Positions 8,392 through 19,129 of a stretch of DNA of 64,000 bases are shown piece after piece. The notes under the pieces are model-generated. The model made no database searches. It was not told the origin of the DNA and worked only from the letters and a program-made list of their open reading frames with translations. A program made the translations under genes and the position numbers. Within the stretch, counting starts at the first letter, position 1; each line of letters begins with the position of its first letter. This DNA is from Lutibaculum sp963816555 (GTDB lineage: Bacteria; Pseudomonadota; Alphaproteobacteria; Rhizobiales; Tepidamorphaceae), in NCBI GenBank assembly GCA_963816555.1, contig CAWFLD010000004.1, positions 434,001 to 498,000 of the forward strand. Direction: 5' to 3'.

Positions 8392-10611
8392 TCAGTTCCC
8401 CTGCAGGGATGCGTTGCCCTGCCCCGTCTTTTCGTCCCCCGCGGACACGCGCTGCCGCAGCGCGACGGCGCGCGGCAGGACCTTCCACGACATCTCCTCG
8501 ACCCAGACCTGGTCGGTCGACAGGCCGCCGAACGAGCCGCGCGTCACCGGGCCGGTGTCGAGCGTCTTCAGGAAGCTGTTGAACTGGGCCGCGCGCGGGC
8601 TGGCCGGGCCGCCGCGCGTGGCCGCGTCGGTCGAGCAGTTGCCGATGACGCCGGAGAGGTTGAGCGGCTCGGCGTTCGGCCGGGCCTCCGACACGAGCAC
8701 GAAGAGCCGCTCCAGCCCCGCGGAATAGCCCGGGCAATCCGAGCAGAGCGTCAGCGGCTGGCCGATATTGGCCGGCCGGGCCGTCTCCTCGATGCGCGTG
8801 TACTCGGCGCTCAGGCAGAAGCGGGAGTCGATGTAGATGCGGTTCACGTCGCGCGCGCCCGACACCGTCCCCTGCCCCGTCACCCTGAGCTCGTCGCACT
8901 GCTTGAGCGACATGGCGCCGGCCAGCGGCTGCGGCGCCGCGTAGTTGCGGCACTCCGCGCGCGGCCGCGGCGGCGGGCCCGACGGCTGGAGGTAGGCCGG
9001 GTCGGCGGCCTGCACCTCGGCCTTCACGTCGATCGGGTCGGGGTTGAGCGGCGAGGCGGTTTCGGCGATCGCGCCCATCGCGGCGGCGAAGCGCTCGGCA
9101 TAGGCGATCCGCGCGATCAGGTCGGCGAGGTCGCCGTCGCCCGGCGCCCACGACAGGCCGAGCGGCTCGCCGTCGAGGGCGACGGCGCGGCCGAACCACA
9201 GCGTGTCGCCGAGCCGCCCGACCGCCACGTCGTAGTCGGACGCGTCGAGCTCGGCCCTGCCGCCGCCGCGGGCGTTGTAGGCGTCCGCCGCCTCGCGCAG
9301 CGCCGCGGCCAGCGGATCGTCGCCGGCACCCGCCCGGGCGTCGCGCGCGGCGATGTCGGTCACCGGCGACAGGCGCAGCACGAAGTCGACCGGCACCGAC
9401 ACGACGCGGGCATAGCGCGCCGCTTCCGGCAGCTCCCCGGCGCGGGCGCACAGCGCGGCGGCGTCTGCGACGCAGTCGTCGGCGACCGGCCGGACGTAGG
9501 AGCTCAGCGGCTCGACCTCCTCGATCTGGGCCAAGCCGATGCCGGCCCCGGCCGCGACCGTCGGATCGTCGACCAGCTCGAGCACCGTGCCCTTCGTCAG
9601 CCCCTGGACGATGCCGGCCGACAGGAGGTCGAAGTCGATGCCGAACTGGCGCACGCCGATGCTGTCGCGGCCGCCGAGCACGGTCGCGTCGATCAGCGGC
9701 CCCTCCCAGAACGGCGTCTGCATGCGCGCGCCGCCCGGCACCGAGCGGTCGTTCATGTCGGCGAGCACGGCCTGGAAGAGCTGGCGGTAGCTGATCGCGC
9801 CGGCCGTGCCGAGCCGCGAGGCGAGCTTGGCGCTGAACAGCCCGAACGAGGTCGGCGGGCCGTCGCTGCTCGGGAAGTCGACCTCGCGCGCCACCTCCGA
9901 CGACTGCGCGGCGTAGAAAGCGACGTACTTGCCGGGCAGGTCGTCTCCGGCGGGATCGGCGAGGACGCCGGCCGACGGCGCGTTCGCCGGCGGCGCGGAA
10001 ACGTCGACGCCGAGGGTCGCGGGATCGACGTAGCGGTCGCGCGTGCCGAACGAGGCGGCCCGCAGGCCCGTGCCGGAATGGCAGGAATCCATGATCAGCC
10101 AGACGTCGGCACCCTTCGCGCGGATGGCGTCGACGGCGGCGCCGATCTCGTCGTCGACGAGAGCGTTCGGGATGACGCCGCTGCCGGGCGCCGCACGGGC
10201 GACGTCGGCCGGCAGGAAGACCTCGTCGGTGCCGTCGGCCTCGTCGCCGTTCTGGTCCTGCTGGACGGTGCCGTGGCCGCTCATGTGGATGATGACGAAG
10301 TCGCCCTCGCCGGCGACCGCGGCGAGGCGGTGGAAGCCGTCGAGGATCGCCTGGCGCGTCGGCCGCGCCGCCCCCTCGACGCCGTCGGCCAGGATCTCGA
10401 TGTCCTGCACGCCGCGCTGCGACAGCACATCGCGCAGGAGCCGCACGTCGTTCGGCGGCCCGGTCAGGTCCGCGAGCCCGAAGGACTGGTCGTAGTCGGA
10501 AACGCCGATCAGGAGGGCCCGCGTCTCCGCCTGCGCCGGCCCGATCGTCCAGAAGATCGCGGCCAGGACCCAGAGAAAGATCCCGAAAGACGCCCGGCTG
10601 ACGGACTTCAT
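8392..10611 (-). CDS. Exported caspase-family (C14) peptidase
   Basis: 739 residues. Signal peptide residues 1-28 (cleavage after PAQA), then the caspase p20-like fold: ALLIGVSDYD at the start of strand 1, catalytic His113 in HMSGHG and Cys177 in MDSCHSG. About 480 residues follow with no domain I can name; they contain several cysteines (for example CSDCPGYS) that could form disulfides after export, and an LFVLVSEARPNAEPLNL segment. Bacterial C14 enzymes of metacaspase or orthocaspase type usually cleave after Arg or Lys, which would fit the Arg activation site of the protease encoded next. First gene of the leftward cluster, transcribed from a control region shared with the DUF900-type hydrolase. 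Confidence 0.88.
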   Translation of the reverse strand: MKSVSRASFGIFLWVLAAIFWTIGPAQAETRALLIGVSDYDQSFGLADLTGPPNDVRLLRDVLSQRGVQDIEILADGVEGAARPTRQAILDGFHRLAAVAGEGDFVIIHMSGHGTVQQDQNGDEADGTDEVFLPADVARAAPGSGVIPNALVDDEIGAAVDAIRAKGADVWLIMDSCHSGTGLRAASFGTRDRYVDPATLGVDVSAPPANAPSAGVLADPAGDDLPGKYVAFYAAQSSEVAREVDFPSSDGPPTSFGLFSAKLASRLGTAGAISYRQLFQAVLADMNDRSVPGGARMQTPFWEGPLIDATVLGGRDSIGVRQFGIDFDLLSAGIVQGLTKGTVLELVDDPTVAAGAGIGLAQIEEVEPLSSYVRPVADDCVADAAALCARAGELPEAARYARVVSVPVDFVLRLSPVTDIAARDARAGAGDDPLAAALREAADAYNARGGGRAELDASDYDVAVGRLGDTLWFGRAVALDGEPLGLSWAPGDGDLADLIARIAYAERFAAAMGAIAETASPLNPDPIDVKAEVQAADPAYLQPSGPPPRPRAECRNYAAPQPLAGAMSLKQCDELRVTGQGTVSGARDVNRIYIDSRFCLSAEYTRIEETARPANIGQPLTLCSDCPGYSAGLERLFVLVSEARPNAEPLNLSGVIGNCSTDAATRGGPASPRAAQFNSFLKTLDTGPVTRGSFGGLSTDQVWVEEMSWKVLPRAVALRQRVSAGDEKTGQGNASLQGN

Positions 10612-10649
10612 GCGGCAGAGCCTCCCGAGACGGGCCTGATGTCATACCT

Positions 10650-10668
10650 ATACCGTCAAAACCGGTAT
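10650..10668. promoter_or_regulatory. Dyad in the divergent caspase/hydrolase promoter region
   Basis: ATACCG at 10650-10655 and CGGTAT at 10663-10668 form a perfect 6-bp inverted repeat with a 7-base spacer, preceded by a further ATACC. It lies in the only AT-rich part of the gap between the divergent genes starting at 10611 and 10773, the expected place for a shared operator. The binding protein is unknown. Confidence 0.4.
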
Positions 10669-10772
10669 TGGTCTAACGTCTAAGCTTCCGCTCCGGGGCT
10701 CCGGCGCGCCACGACCGGCCCGCGAACGGGGGATACATGGCTTCGTTCTTTCGCCTCAACGAAGAATTAACC

Positions 10773-12527
10773 ATGAGAATCAGCGCATTGCTCCGCCCCG
10801 CCGGATCCGCGGCGATGGCCGTGGCCGTCCTCGTGTTTCTCGCCGGCCCGGCGCCCGCCGCCGCGCCCGACCCGCTGTTCGCGGTCGAGATGCAGCAGCT
10901 CGCGGCCAGCGATCCCGGCGCGGCCCTCGAGGCGGTCGACAGGGAGATCGCCGCGCGGGTGGCGGAGGTGCCGCCCGACCTGCGCACGCTCGCCGACCTC
11001 TACCGCCTGAAGGCCGACCTCCTGGAACGGCTGGAGAGGTTCGCCGAGGCCGCCGACACGCTGGCGACGCTCGCCCGGCTCGTCTCCTCGCACCGCGACG
11101 AGCTGGAGGCCGACCCGGTGCCGCTGGCGCGCCGCGCCGCGGCGCTCTACGAGCGCGCCGGCGACCTGCGGCGCGCCGAGCGGACGCTGCAGGAGGTGCT
11201 GTCGGAGGAGAGCGCCAGCGCGATGCCGCCGGAGGTCCGCCGGCAGACGCTCGACACGCTGGCGACTCTGGCGAACAGGCGCGACGACGCGCGGGCCGCG
11301 GACGGCTACCGCAAGGCCGCGGCCGAGGTCGGGACGGAGGCGGAGCAGCAGGCGACCCGCGGCACCGACGGCGAGCCGTTCAGCCGCGTCCGCATCTACT
11401 ACGCGACGGACCGCGCGCGGACCGGCGAGATCTATCCCTCGACCTTCTACGGCTACGGCCGCGGCGACGTGGACTACGGCACCGCGATCGTCACCATCCC
11501 GAAGACGCACGTGCCCGGGCAGATCGAGGAGCCGTCGATCTGGGACCTCGAATTCGCGCCGTCGACCGCCAAGCACGTCGTGCTGAAGTCGGTCGAGCCG
11601 GTGGCGAAGGACGAGTTCTTCAGCCGCATGCACGCCGACCTCGACGAGAAGCACGCCGACGACGCCTTCGTCTTCGTGCACGGCTACAACGTGAGCTTCG
11701 ACGCGGCCGCCAAGCGCACCGCCCAGCTCGCCTACGACATGGGCTTCGACGGCGTGCCGATCCTCTATTCGTGGCCGTCGCGGGCCTCGACGCTCAGCTA
11801 TATCGCCGATACCGCCGTGGTGCGGCTGAGCGGGCGCCACCTGTCGCAGTTCCTGCAGGACGTGGCGGAGCGCTCCGGCGCCACGCACATCCACCTGATC
11901 GCTCACTCCATGGGCAACCGCGCGATGACGGACGCGCTCGAGCTGATGGCGCTGCGGATCGGCCAGGCCGCCGACGCGCCGCCCGTCTTCGACCAGGTCG
12001 TGTTCGCCGCGCCCGACGTCGACGCCGGCCTGTTCGCCGAGATGGCCAAGACGATCCGCCCGCTGGCGCAGCGGCTGACGCTCTACGCCTCGAACCAGGA
12101 CTGGGCGCTCGAGGTCTCGCGCAAGCTGCACGGCGACCAGCCGCGCGCCGGCCAGGGCGGCAACGACATGCTCGCCGTGCCGGTGCTCGACTCCATCGAC
12201 ATGTCGACGCTCGGCGAGGACATGCTGCGGCACGGCTATTTCGCCGACGACCAGTCGGCGCTCGTCGACCTCGCCTCGCTGTTCTGGCGCAACCCGCCGC
12301 CGGCCAGCCGGTGCGGCATCGAGGAACGGCCGGCCAGGGCCGCCGTGCCGGTGTGGGACTACCACCCGGAGGATTGCGACGGGAAGCTCATCCTGCCGCT
12401 GATCGCGAGGCTGCGCGAGGCACGGATCCACACGCTCGACCAGGTCCACGCGGCGATCCTGCGGATCGTCAAGGACCAGGCCCTCGCCTCCCGCGTCGAG
12501 CCGCTCGTCACCCGCCTTCTCCAGTGA
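10773..12527 (+). CDS. Exported TPR and alpha/beta-hydrolase (DUF900-type) protein
   Basis: 584 residues from ATG 10773, chosen because it gives a clean signal peptide (MRISALLRPAG, cleavage near APAAA); ATG 10737 with a GGGGGA site is the alternative. Residues 40-190 form TPR-like helices. The rest is an alpha/beta hydrolase of the DUF900/COG4782 type: VRIYYATDR entry motif, FVFVHGYNVSF oxyanion region, nucleophile Ser in HLIAHSMGNRAM, then VVFAAPDVDAGLF with an acid. These proteins are serine hydrolases of unknown substrate. Divergent from the caspase cluster and also exported, so a functional link is plausible but unproven. Confidence 0.82.
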   Translation: MRISALLRPAGSAAMAVAVLVFLAGPAPAAAPDPLFAVEMQQLAASDPGAALEAVDREIAARVAEVPPDLRTLADLYRLKADLLERLERFAEAADTLATLARLVSSHRDELEADPVPLARRAAALYERAGDLRRAERTLQEVLSEESASAMPPEVRRQTLDTLATLANRRDDARAADGYRKAAAEVGTEAEQQATRGTDGEPFSRVRIYYATDRARTGEIYPSTFYGYGRGDVDYGTAIVTIPKTHVPGQIEEPSIWDLEFAPSTAKHVVLKSVEPVAKDEFFSRMHADLDEKHADDAFVFVHGYNVSFDAAAKRTAQLAYDMGFDGVPILYSWPSRASTLSYIADTAVVRLSGRHLSQFLQDVAERSGATHIHLIAHSMGNRAMTDALELMALRIGQAADAPPVFDQVVFAAPDVDAGLFAEMAKTIRPLAQRLTLYASNQDWALEVSRKLHGDQPRAGQGGNDMLAVPVLDSIDMSTLGEDMLRHGYFADDQSALVDLASLFWRNPPPASRCGIEERPARAAVPVWDYHPEDCDGKLILPLIARLREARIHTLDQVHAAILRIVKDQALASRVEPLVTRLLQ

Positions 12528-12620
12528 AAACGTCGCGGGCCGGCCGCTGGCATTCGCCCGGCGGCGACGGCATGTTGCCCGGCGCGGAACATCGGCCGCC
12601 CGCTCGAACTTGAACACTGG

Positions 12621-14944
12621 ATGCCTTCCGGAGACCACACGCCCCGCATGCCCAACGGATATCCAAGCCGCCTGCAGATCGCGCTCGGCGCACTGCGGCT
12701 CGGCGTCTCGGCCTGGACCGGCGCGCTGCGCGCCGGCGCGCCGGAGCCTCTCGACCTGCCCGCCCGCCTCGCCATGCTCGCGACAACGGACGCGCCGCTC
12801 GACAAGCCGGTCGAGATCCGCTGGAACGACCGGCAGATCCCCTTCATCCGGGCCGAGACCGACGCCGACCTGCCCGTCGCGCTCGGCATCGTCCACGCCC
12901 ATCTCCGGCTCGCGCAGATCGAGATGATGCGCCGGGTCGCGACCGGCCGGCTCGCCGAATCCGTCGGCAGCGCGGCGATCGGCCTCGACCACGCCCTGCG
13001 CACGATCGACTTCGTGGCGGCCGGCCGGCAGGCGGAGAGCGCGCTCTCCGACGAGGGGCGTCAGTGGATGGAGGGGTTCCTGAAGGGCCTCAACCACCAG
13101 ATCGCCAACACGGCCCGCCTGCCCCACGAGCTCGAGGTGCTCGGCCTCGAGGTCGAGCCGTGGCGCTTCGAGGAGCTGATGGCGGTCACGCGGCTCGCCT
13201 GCACCGACTTCACGTGGCGGATCTGGATGGGCCTCCTGAAGCTGCGCGGCCGGCCGGACTGGGACGAGATATGGAGCCGCCTGATCGGCGACGAGGCACT
13301 GCCCGACCCGAGCCTGGCGGGCGGCGCGGCGGCGCCCGCCCCCTCCGGCGCGGGGCCGCTGCTCACCGGGCTCGCCTCGTTCGGCCGCGGCGGCAGCAAC
13401 GCCTACGCCGTCTCCGGCGACCGCACCGCGAGCGGCAAGCCGCTGCTCGCCGGCGACCCGCACCTGACGATCCAGCTGCCGAACCTCTGGCTCGCCGTCG
13501 GGCTCCACGCCCCGTCCTACCACGCGGTGGGGCTGATGGTGCCGGCCGTGCCGGCGCTCGGGCTCGGCCGCAACCGGCACATCGCCTGGGGCGGCACGAA
13601 CCTGCACGCGATGAGCAGCGACCTCGTCGACGCCGCGCACGAGCCTGCCGAGTCGATGCGCACACGGCGGGAGCGCATCAAGGTGCGCTGGAGCGAGGAC
13701 CGCGAGATCGTCGTGCGCGACAGCGCCCTCGGCCCGATCGTCTCCGACGTGCCGCTGCTCGGCCTCGACGGCGGCCGCACCATCGCGCTGCACTGGATGG
13801 GCCACCGGCCGAGCGACGAGGTGACGCCGCTCCTCCACGTCTCGAAGGCGCGCGACTGGCAGGGCTTCGTCGACGCGCTCGACGGCTATGCGATCCCCGG
13901 CCTGAACATGATCTACGCCGACGCGGAGGGGCACATCGGCCAGTCGATGGCGGCGACGCTGCCGCGGCGGCCGAAGGACCGCCCGACCGACATCATCTCG
14001 AAGGCCGAGGCGCTCGAGCAGTGGCGCGACCTCGCGCTGTCGGCCGACCTGCCGCAGGAGATCGACCCCGCCTGCGGCTACGTCGCCTCCGCCAACAACG
14101 CGCCGCTGGCGCCCGTCGACATCACGATCAGCCAGTTCTTCTCGCCCGACGACCGGGTGAAGCGGCTGGGCGAGGTGCTGGGCGCGAGCAGCGGCGCTGA
14201 CGGTCGCCGACCTGGCGCGGCTGCAGCTCGACGTGACCTCGCGGCCGGCCGAGCATCTGCGCGACCGGCTCGTGCCGCTGCTCGAGGCGACGCAGGGGCC
14301 GGACAACGCCTTCGTCGCCTCGCTGCGCGAGTGGGACGGCGCGCTACGACACGGAGTCGCGCGGCGCGCTGGCCCTCGAGCTCCTCGTCTACCACCTCGT
14401 CCACCGCCTGCACGGCGGCCACGCCCACGAGCTCTACAAGGCGAGCTGGGAGCCGTGGGCGCTGCTCGGGCGCGACCTCGACCGGATCCCGGACGAGGAG
14501 CTGCGCCGCCTCGTCGCCGGCGCGGCGGGCAAGGCCGCCCGGGCCTTCCGGCGCCTGCGGACCTGGGGCAACGCGCACAGGCTGCGCATCGAGCATTCCT
14601 TCGCCCGCCTGCCCTTCCTCGGGCGCCGCTACGTCTACGAGGACCGGCCGGTGGCGGGCGGCAACGAGACGCTGATGAAGACGCGCCACGGCTTCGCGAA
14701 GGCGCGCCACAAGGTCCACTTCGGCTCGCAGGCGCGCCACATCTCCGACCTCTCCGACCTCGACGAGAACCACTTCACGCTGCTCGGCGGGCAGGACGGC
14801 TGGGTCGGCTCGACGACGGCGGTCGACCAGGCGGCGCTGTGGCGCGAGGGGCGCCACGTCCGGCTGCCGCTGCGCCCGGAGACGGTGGAGGCCGAGTTCG
14901 GACACGTCACCCGGCTGACGCCCGGCAAGCCAGGACGCGATTGA
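12621..14944 (+). CDS. Penicillin acylase family Ntn hydrolase (two frameshifts)
   Basis: After repair about 775 residues. Members cleave N-acyl amides such as beta-lactam side chains or acyl-homoserine lactones. The N-terminal nucleophile expected after self-cleavage is Ser259 in FGRGGSNAYAVSG, followed by the family landmarks LLAGDPHL, GRNRHIAWGGTN and, later, YVASANNAP. The C-terminal third is in two other frames: the first break is at about 14,192-14,197 and the second at about 14,338-14,344; each is repaired by restoring one GC. No clear signal peptide is seen, unlike periplasmic relatives. Start ATG 12621 or 12648. The stop overlaps the GH3 start (TGATG), so the pair is coupled. Confidence 0.85.
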
Positions 14945-16493
14945 TGCTCGACGCCACGCCGCTCCTGCGCGCCTATGCGAAGCACCGCCTGCGCCGCCTC
15001 GCGGCCCGCGACGCCGCGGAGACGCAAGCGCCGCCAGCTCATGGCGCTTCTCAGGAAGGCGAAGGACACGCGCTTCGGCCGCGACCACGGCTTCGGCGCG
15101 ATCGCCTCGGTGGAGGACTACCAGAAGGCCGTGCCGCTGCGCGCCTACGAGGATTTCTGGGCCGAGTACTGGCAGCCGGACTTTCCGCGGCTCGACAACG
15201 CGACCTGGCCCGGCCTGATCCCGTATCTCGCCGTCACCTCCGGCACGTCGAGCGGGCGCACGAAGTACATTCCCGTCAGCCGCGCCATGGCCCGCTCCAA
15301 CAGCCGCGCCGGCATCGACCTCCTGATCCACCACCTCGCCCACCGGCCGGAGAGCCGGGTGCTCGGCGGCAAGAACTTCATGCTCGGCGGCACGGTCGAG
15401 CTGAAGCAGGAGGCGCCGGGGGTGATGAGCGGCGACCTCTCCGGCATCGCCCGGCGCGAGGTGCCGGCCTGGTCGCGCGCCTACGTCTTCCCGCCCTACG
15501 AGATGGCGCGGGAGGCGGACTGGGAGACGAAGATCGAGACGATCGGGCGCGCCTCGCTGAACGAGCCGATCCGCACCATCGCGGGCACGCCGAGCTGGCT
15601 CCTCCTGTTCTTCGAGCGCATGGCGGCCGTGACCGGCAAGCGCCGGCTGGTCGACCTCTATCCGGAGCTCGAGCTCGTCTCCTATGGCGGGCTCGCCTTC
15701 GCGCCGTACGAGAAGGTCTTCGCGGAGTGGCTGGAGGGCAGCAATGTCGACCTGCGCGAGGTCTATCCGGCGAGCGAGGGCTTCGTCGCCGTCGCCGACC
15801 GGGGGCCCGGGGAAGGGCTGAGGCTGCTGCTCGACAACGGCCTGTTCTACGAGTTCGTGCCGGTCGAGGAGCTCGAGGCGGCAGAACCCGACGCGGCACT
15901 GGATCGGCAACGCCGAGGTCGGTCGCGACTACGCGCTCGTCCTGACCAGCAATGCCGGCCTGTGGTCCTACCGGCTCGGCGACACGGTGCGGCTCGTCGA
16001 TCTCGACCCGCCGCGCCTGCTCGTCACCGGGCGGACGTCGTATTTCCTCTCGGCCTTCGGCGAGCACCTGACGGGCGAGGAGATCGGCGAGGCCGTGGTC
16101 GAGGCGGCGCATGCGCAGGGCCTCGAGGTGAACGAGTATTCCGTCGGGGCCCGCTTCCCGGAGAACCACGACGACGCGCGCGGCCGGCACGTCTACGTCG
16201 TCGAGTTCCGCGAGACGCCCGCCGAGGGGGACTGGCTGAAGACGTTCGCCGCCGACCTCGACCGCCGGCTCTGCGGGCTCAACGAGGACTACGAGGCGCA
16301 CCGCCACCAGGACTTCGGCATGGCCGGGCCCGAGGTGGTGGCGGTCGAGCCCGACACGTTCGCCGACTGGATGCGCAGCCGCGGCAAGCTCGGCGGCCAG
16401 AACAAGGTGCCGAGGGTCATCAACGACGCCGAGCTGCTGGGGAGCCTGCTCGCGATCGCCGACGGCCGGGCCGTCGGCCGCGTCCGCGCCTGA
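14944..16493 (+). CDS. GH3 family acyl-amide synthetase-like protein (two frameshifts)
   Basis: About 517 residues after repair. GH3 enzymes belong to the adenylate-forming superfamily and join acyl acids to amino acids. Seen here: TSGTSSGRTKYIP, the phosphate-binding loop of the family; YPASEGF; and YRLGDTVRL. Frame breaks occur at about 15,028-15,033 (near QARRQLMALL) and 15,892-15,896 (before HWIGNAEVG). Both occur in GC-repeat contexts and the protein reads through cleanly when one GC is restored. It is coupled to the penicillin-acylase gene, pairing an amide-forming enzyme with an amide-cleaving one. The substrate is unknown; a role in auxin metabolism should not be assumed. Confidence 0.85.
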
Positions 16494-16497
16494 GGGC

Positions 16498-16503
<6 letters not shown>
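16488..16503. terminator. Small hairpin spanning two convergent stop codons
   Basis: GCCTGA (16488-16493) and TCAGGC (16498-16503) form a perfect 6-bp stem with a GGGC loop. The left arm holds the TGA of the GH3 gene and the right arm holds the TGA (read leftward) of the LLM oxidoreductase gene. No T-run follows, so termination is possible but weakly supported. Confidence 0.35.
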
Positions 16504-17526
<1,023 letters not shown>

Positions 17527-17649
17527 CGGGAAAGGTCCTGGCTGAATTTGCGTGGGCACGGCCCGTGCCTTCACATGCGTGCGACGGCAGGCGAATTCAA
17601 CGTTCGAGCATGATCGAATGACCATGCGGCGGCAATGGAGAGCGAAGCG

Positions 17650-17997
17650 ATGGACGATGCGAGAGCCTGGGAAGCGGAAGAGCGGCTGTGGCTCGAGGGT
17701 GCGGAGGCGTATGCCGACCTGCTGCACCCCGCCTGCGTGATGGCGTTCGTGCCGCCGGTCGGGATCCTGCGCGGCGAGGAGATCGGCCGCAGCCTTGAGG
17801 GGGCGCCGCGGTGGGAGGCGGTCGCGATGACGGAGCGGACGCTCGCGCGGCCGGACGAGGGAACGAGCGTCCTCGGCTACCGCGCACGCGGCCGCCGCGC
17901 CGGCTCGGAGCCTTACGAGGCCTTCTGCACCTCGACCTGGCGACGCGGTGCGGACGGCTGGCGGATCGTCCAGCACCAGCAGACGCCGATCGGCTAG
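17650..17997 (+). CDS. DUF4440 / NTF2-like domain protein
   Basis: 115 residues with the SnoaL/NTF2-like DUF4440 pattern: a helical N-terminus (AWEAEERLWLEGAEAYADLL), a VMAFVPPVGILRGEEI segment and strands ending in STWRRGADGWRIVQHQQTPIG. Such domains bind small ligands or act as subunits; no catalytic residue is evident. Start ATG 17650 is preferred over 17635 because GGAG lies 9 bases upstream of it. Divergent from the LLM oxidoreductase with about 120 bases between the starts. Confidence 0.8.
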   Translation: MDDARAWEAEERLWLEGAEAYADLLHPACVMAFVPPVGILRGEEIGRSLEGAPRWEAVAMTERTLARPDEGTSVLGYRARGRRAGSEPYEAFCTSTWRRGADGWRIVQHQQTPIG

Positions 17998-18126
17998 CCC
18001 CGGCGTCCCCCTTCGCCCTCGGCCACCGACCGGAGCCGGGGCGGCAAACGTGGCACCTGAGGCTTGCCTTTGCCCGGCGGAGCGCCACCCTTGCCTCCCG
18101 ATCCTGCGGCAATACGAGAGCGGCCC

Positions 18127-18606
18127 ATGCCCACCGAGATCGAGCGCAAGTTCCTCGTCGCGAGCGAGGCGTGGCGCGACGAAGTGCGCGACAGCTACCG
18201 CATCCGGCAGGGCTACCTGGCGCGGACCGAAACCTGCACGGTGCGGATCCGCCACACCGGCGAGCGCGCCTTCATCACCATCAAGGGCGCCAAGGCCGAC
18301 CTCTCGCGCGCCGAGTACGAGTACGACATCCCGCCGGACGAGGCCGAGGAGATGCTCGCGACGCTGGTCGACGGGGAGGTGATCGAGAAGCTCCGCCACC
18401 ACGTGCCGCATGACGGGCATGTCTGGGAGGTCGACGAGTTCCGTTCGCCGCACCCCGGGCTCGTCATCGCCGAGGTCGAGCTCGAGACGGCCGAGACGGA
18501 GCCCACCCTGCCCCGCTGGCTCGGCCGCGAGGTGACCCACGACCCGCGCTACGGCAATGCGGTGCTGTCGCTGAACGGCGCCGGCTCCGGCGACGAGCCG
18601 GGATGA
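18127..18606 (+). CDS. CYTH domain triphosphatase
   Basis: 159 residues forming one CYTH (triphosphate tunnel) domain. The diagnostic EIERKF motif (ExExK) is at residues 4-9 and is followed by the basic and acidic strand residues expected in the tunnel: YLARTETCTVRIR, FITIKGAKADLSRAEYEYDI, WEVDEFRSPHPGLVIAEVEL. Stand-alone bacterial members usually hydrolyse inorganic triphosphate with a divalent metal. The weaker possibility is class IV adenylate cyclase. A GAGAG sits 7 bases before ATG 18127. Confidence 0.88.
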   Translation: MPTEIERKFLVASEAWRDEVRDSYRIRQGYLARTETCTVRIRHTGERAFITIKGAKADLSRAEYEYDIPPDEAEEMLATLVDGEVIEKLRHHVPHDGHVWEVDEFRSPHPGLVIAEVELETAETEPTLPRWLGREVTHDPRYGNAVLSLNGAGSGDEPG

Positions 18607-18649
18607 GACGGCGGCGGGCGGCGCGACGCCGCCCCGGTGCCTCGCGCCG

Positions 18650-19021
18650 TCACAGGATCGCGGCGATCGCCGCCTGGACGGCCTTGACGTCGGTGCCCTT
18701 GGCCAGCGTCTTCTCGACCGGCTCCGGCAGGCCGGAGACCCAGATCTTCAGCTCCGCCTCGAGGTCGAACGTGCCGGCCGTCTCGACGGAGAACGCGTTG
18801 ATCGCCCGGTAGGGGATCGACTTGTACTCGACCTTGCGGCCGGTCAGCCCCTGCTTGTCGACCAGGATCAGCCGACGGTCGGTGAACACCATCAGGTCGC
18901 GCACCGTGCGGAAGGCGATCTCGATGCCCTCTCCCGGCAGCAGCACGCCGTCGAGGTCGTGCTCGACCTCCTCCACGTCGGTGCCGCTGCCGTGCCCGAG
19001 CAGCCCGTCGAACAAACCCAT
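18650..19021 (-). CDS. Bacterial PH-domain protein (bPH_1 type)
   Basis: 123 residues starting MGLFDGLLGHGSGTDVEEVE. The core (LLPGEGIEIAFRTVRDLMVFTDRRLILVDKQG) matches the bacterial pleckstrin-homology family formerly DUF1696, which in other species forms ring oligomers of unknown function. The tail KTLAKGTDVKAVQAAIAAIL fits the last helix. A strong GAGGAGGA site precedes ATG 19019-19021. It is convergent with the CYTH gene. Confidence 0.85.
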   Translation of the reverse strand: MGLFDGLLGHGSGTDVEEVEHDLDGVLLPGEGIEIAFRTVRDLMVFTDRRLILVDKQGLTGRKVEYKSIPYRAINAFSVETAGTFDLEAELKIWVSGLPEPVEKTLAKGTDVKAVQAAIAAIL

Positions 19022-19129
19022 ACCGTCCTCCTCTTCGTCTTCGCCCCCGGCGCCACATGCGGCGGCGACGCAGGAACCTCCACGGCCGGGGCGGCGTTCC
19101 TGCCGCAAACCCGCCGGGACCCTGATCCG

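Noticed and set aside
10767..14306. Leftward open frame of about 1,180 codons opposite the hydrolase and acylase genes
   Set aside because: It crosses two clearly coding genes on the other strand and has no domain; a GC-bias shadow.
12621..16493. Calling the acylase and GH3 genes pseudogenes
   Set aside because: All four breaks follow the same GC-dinucleotide pattern seen in essential-type genes, and the reading resumes with conserved sequence, so error is more likely.
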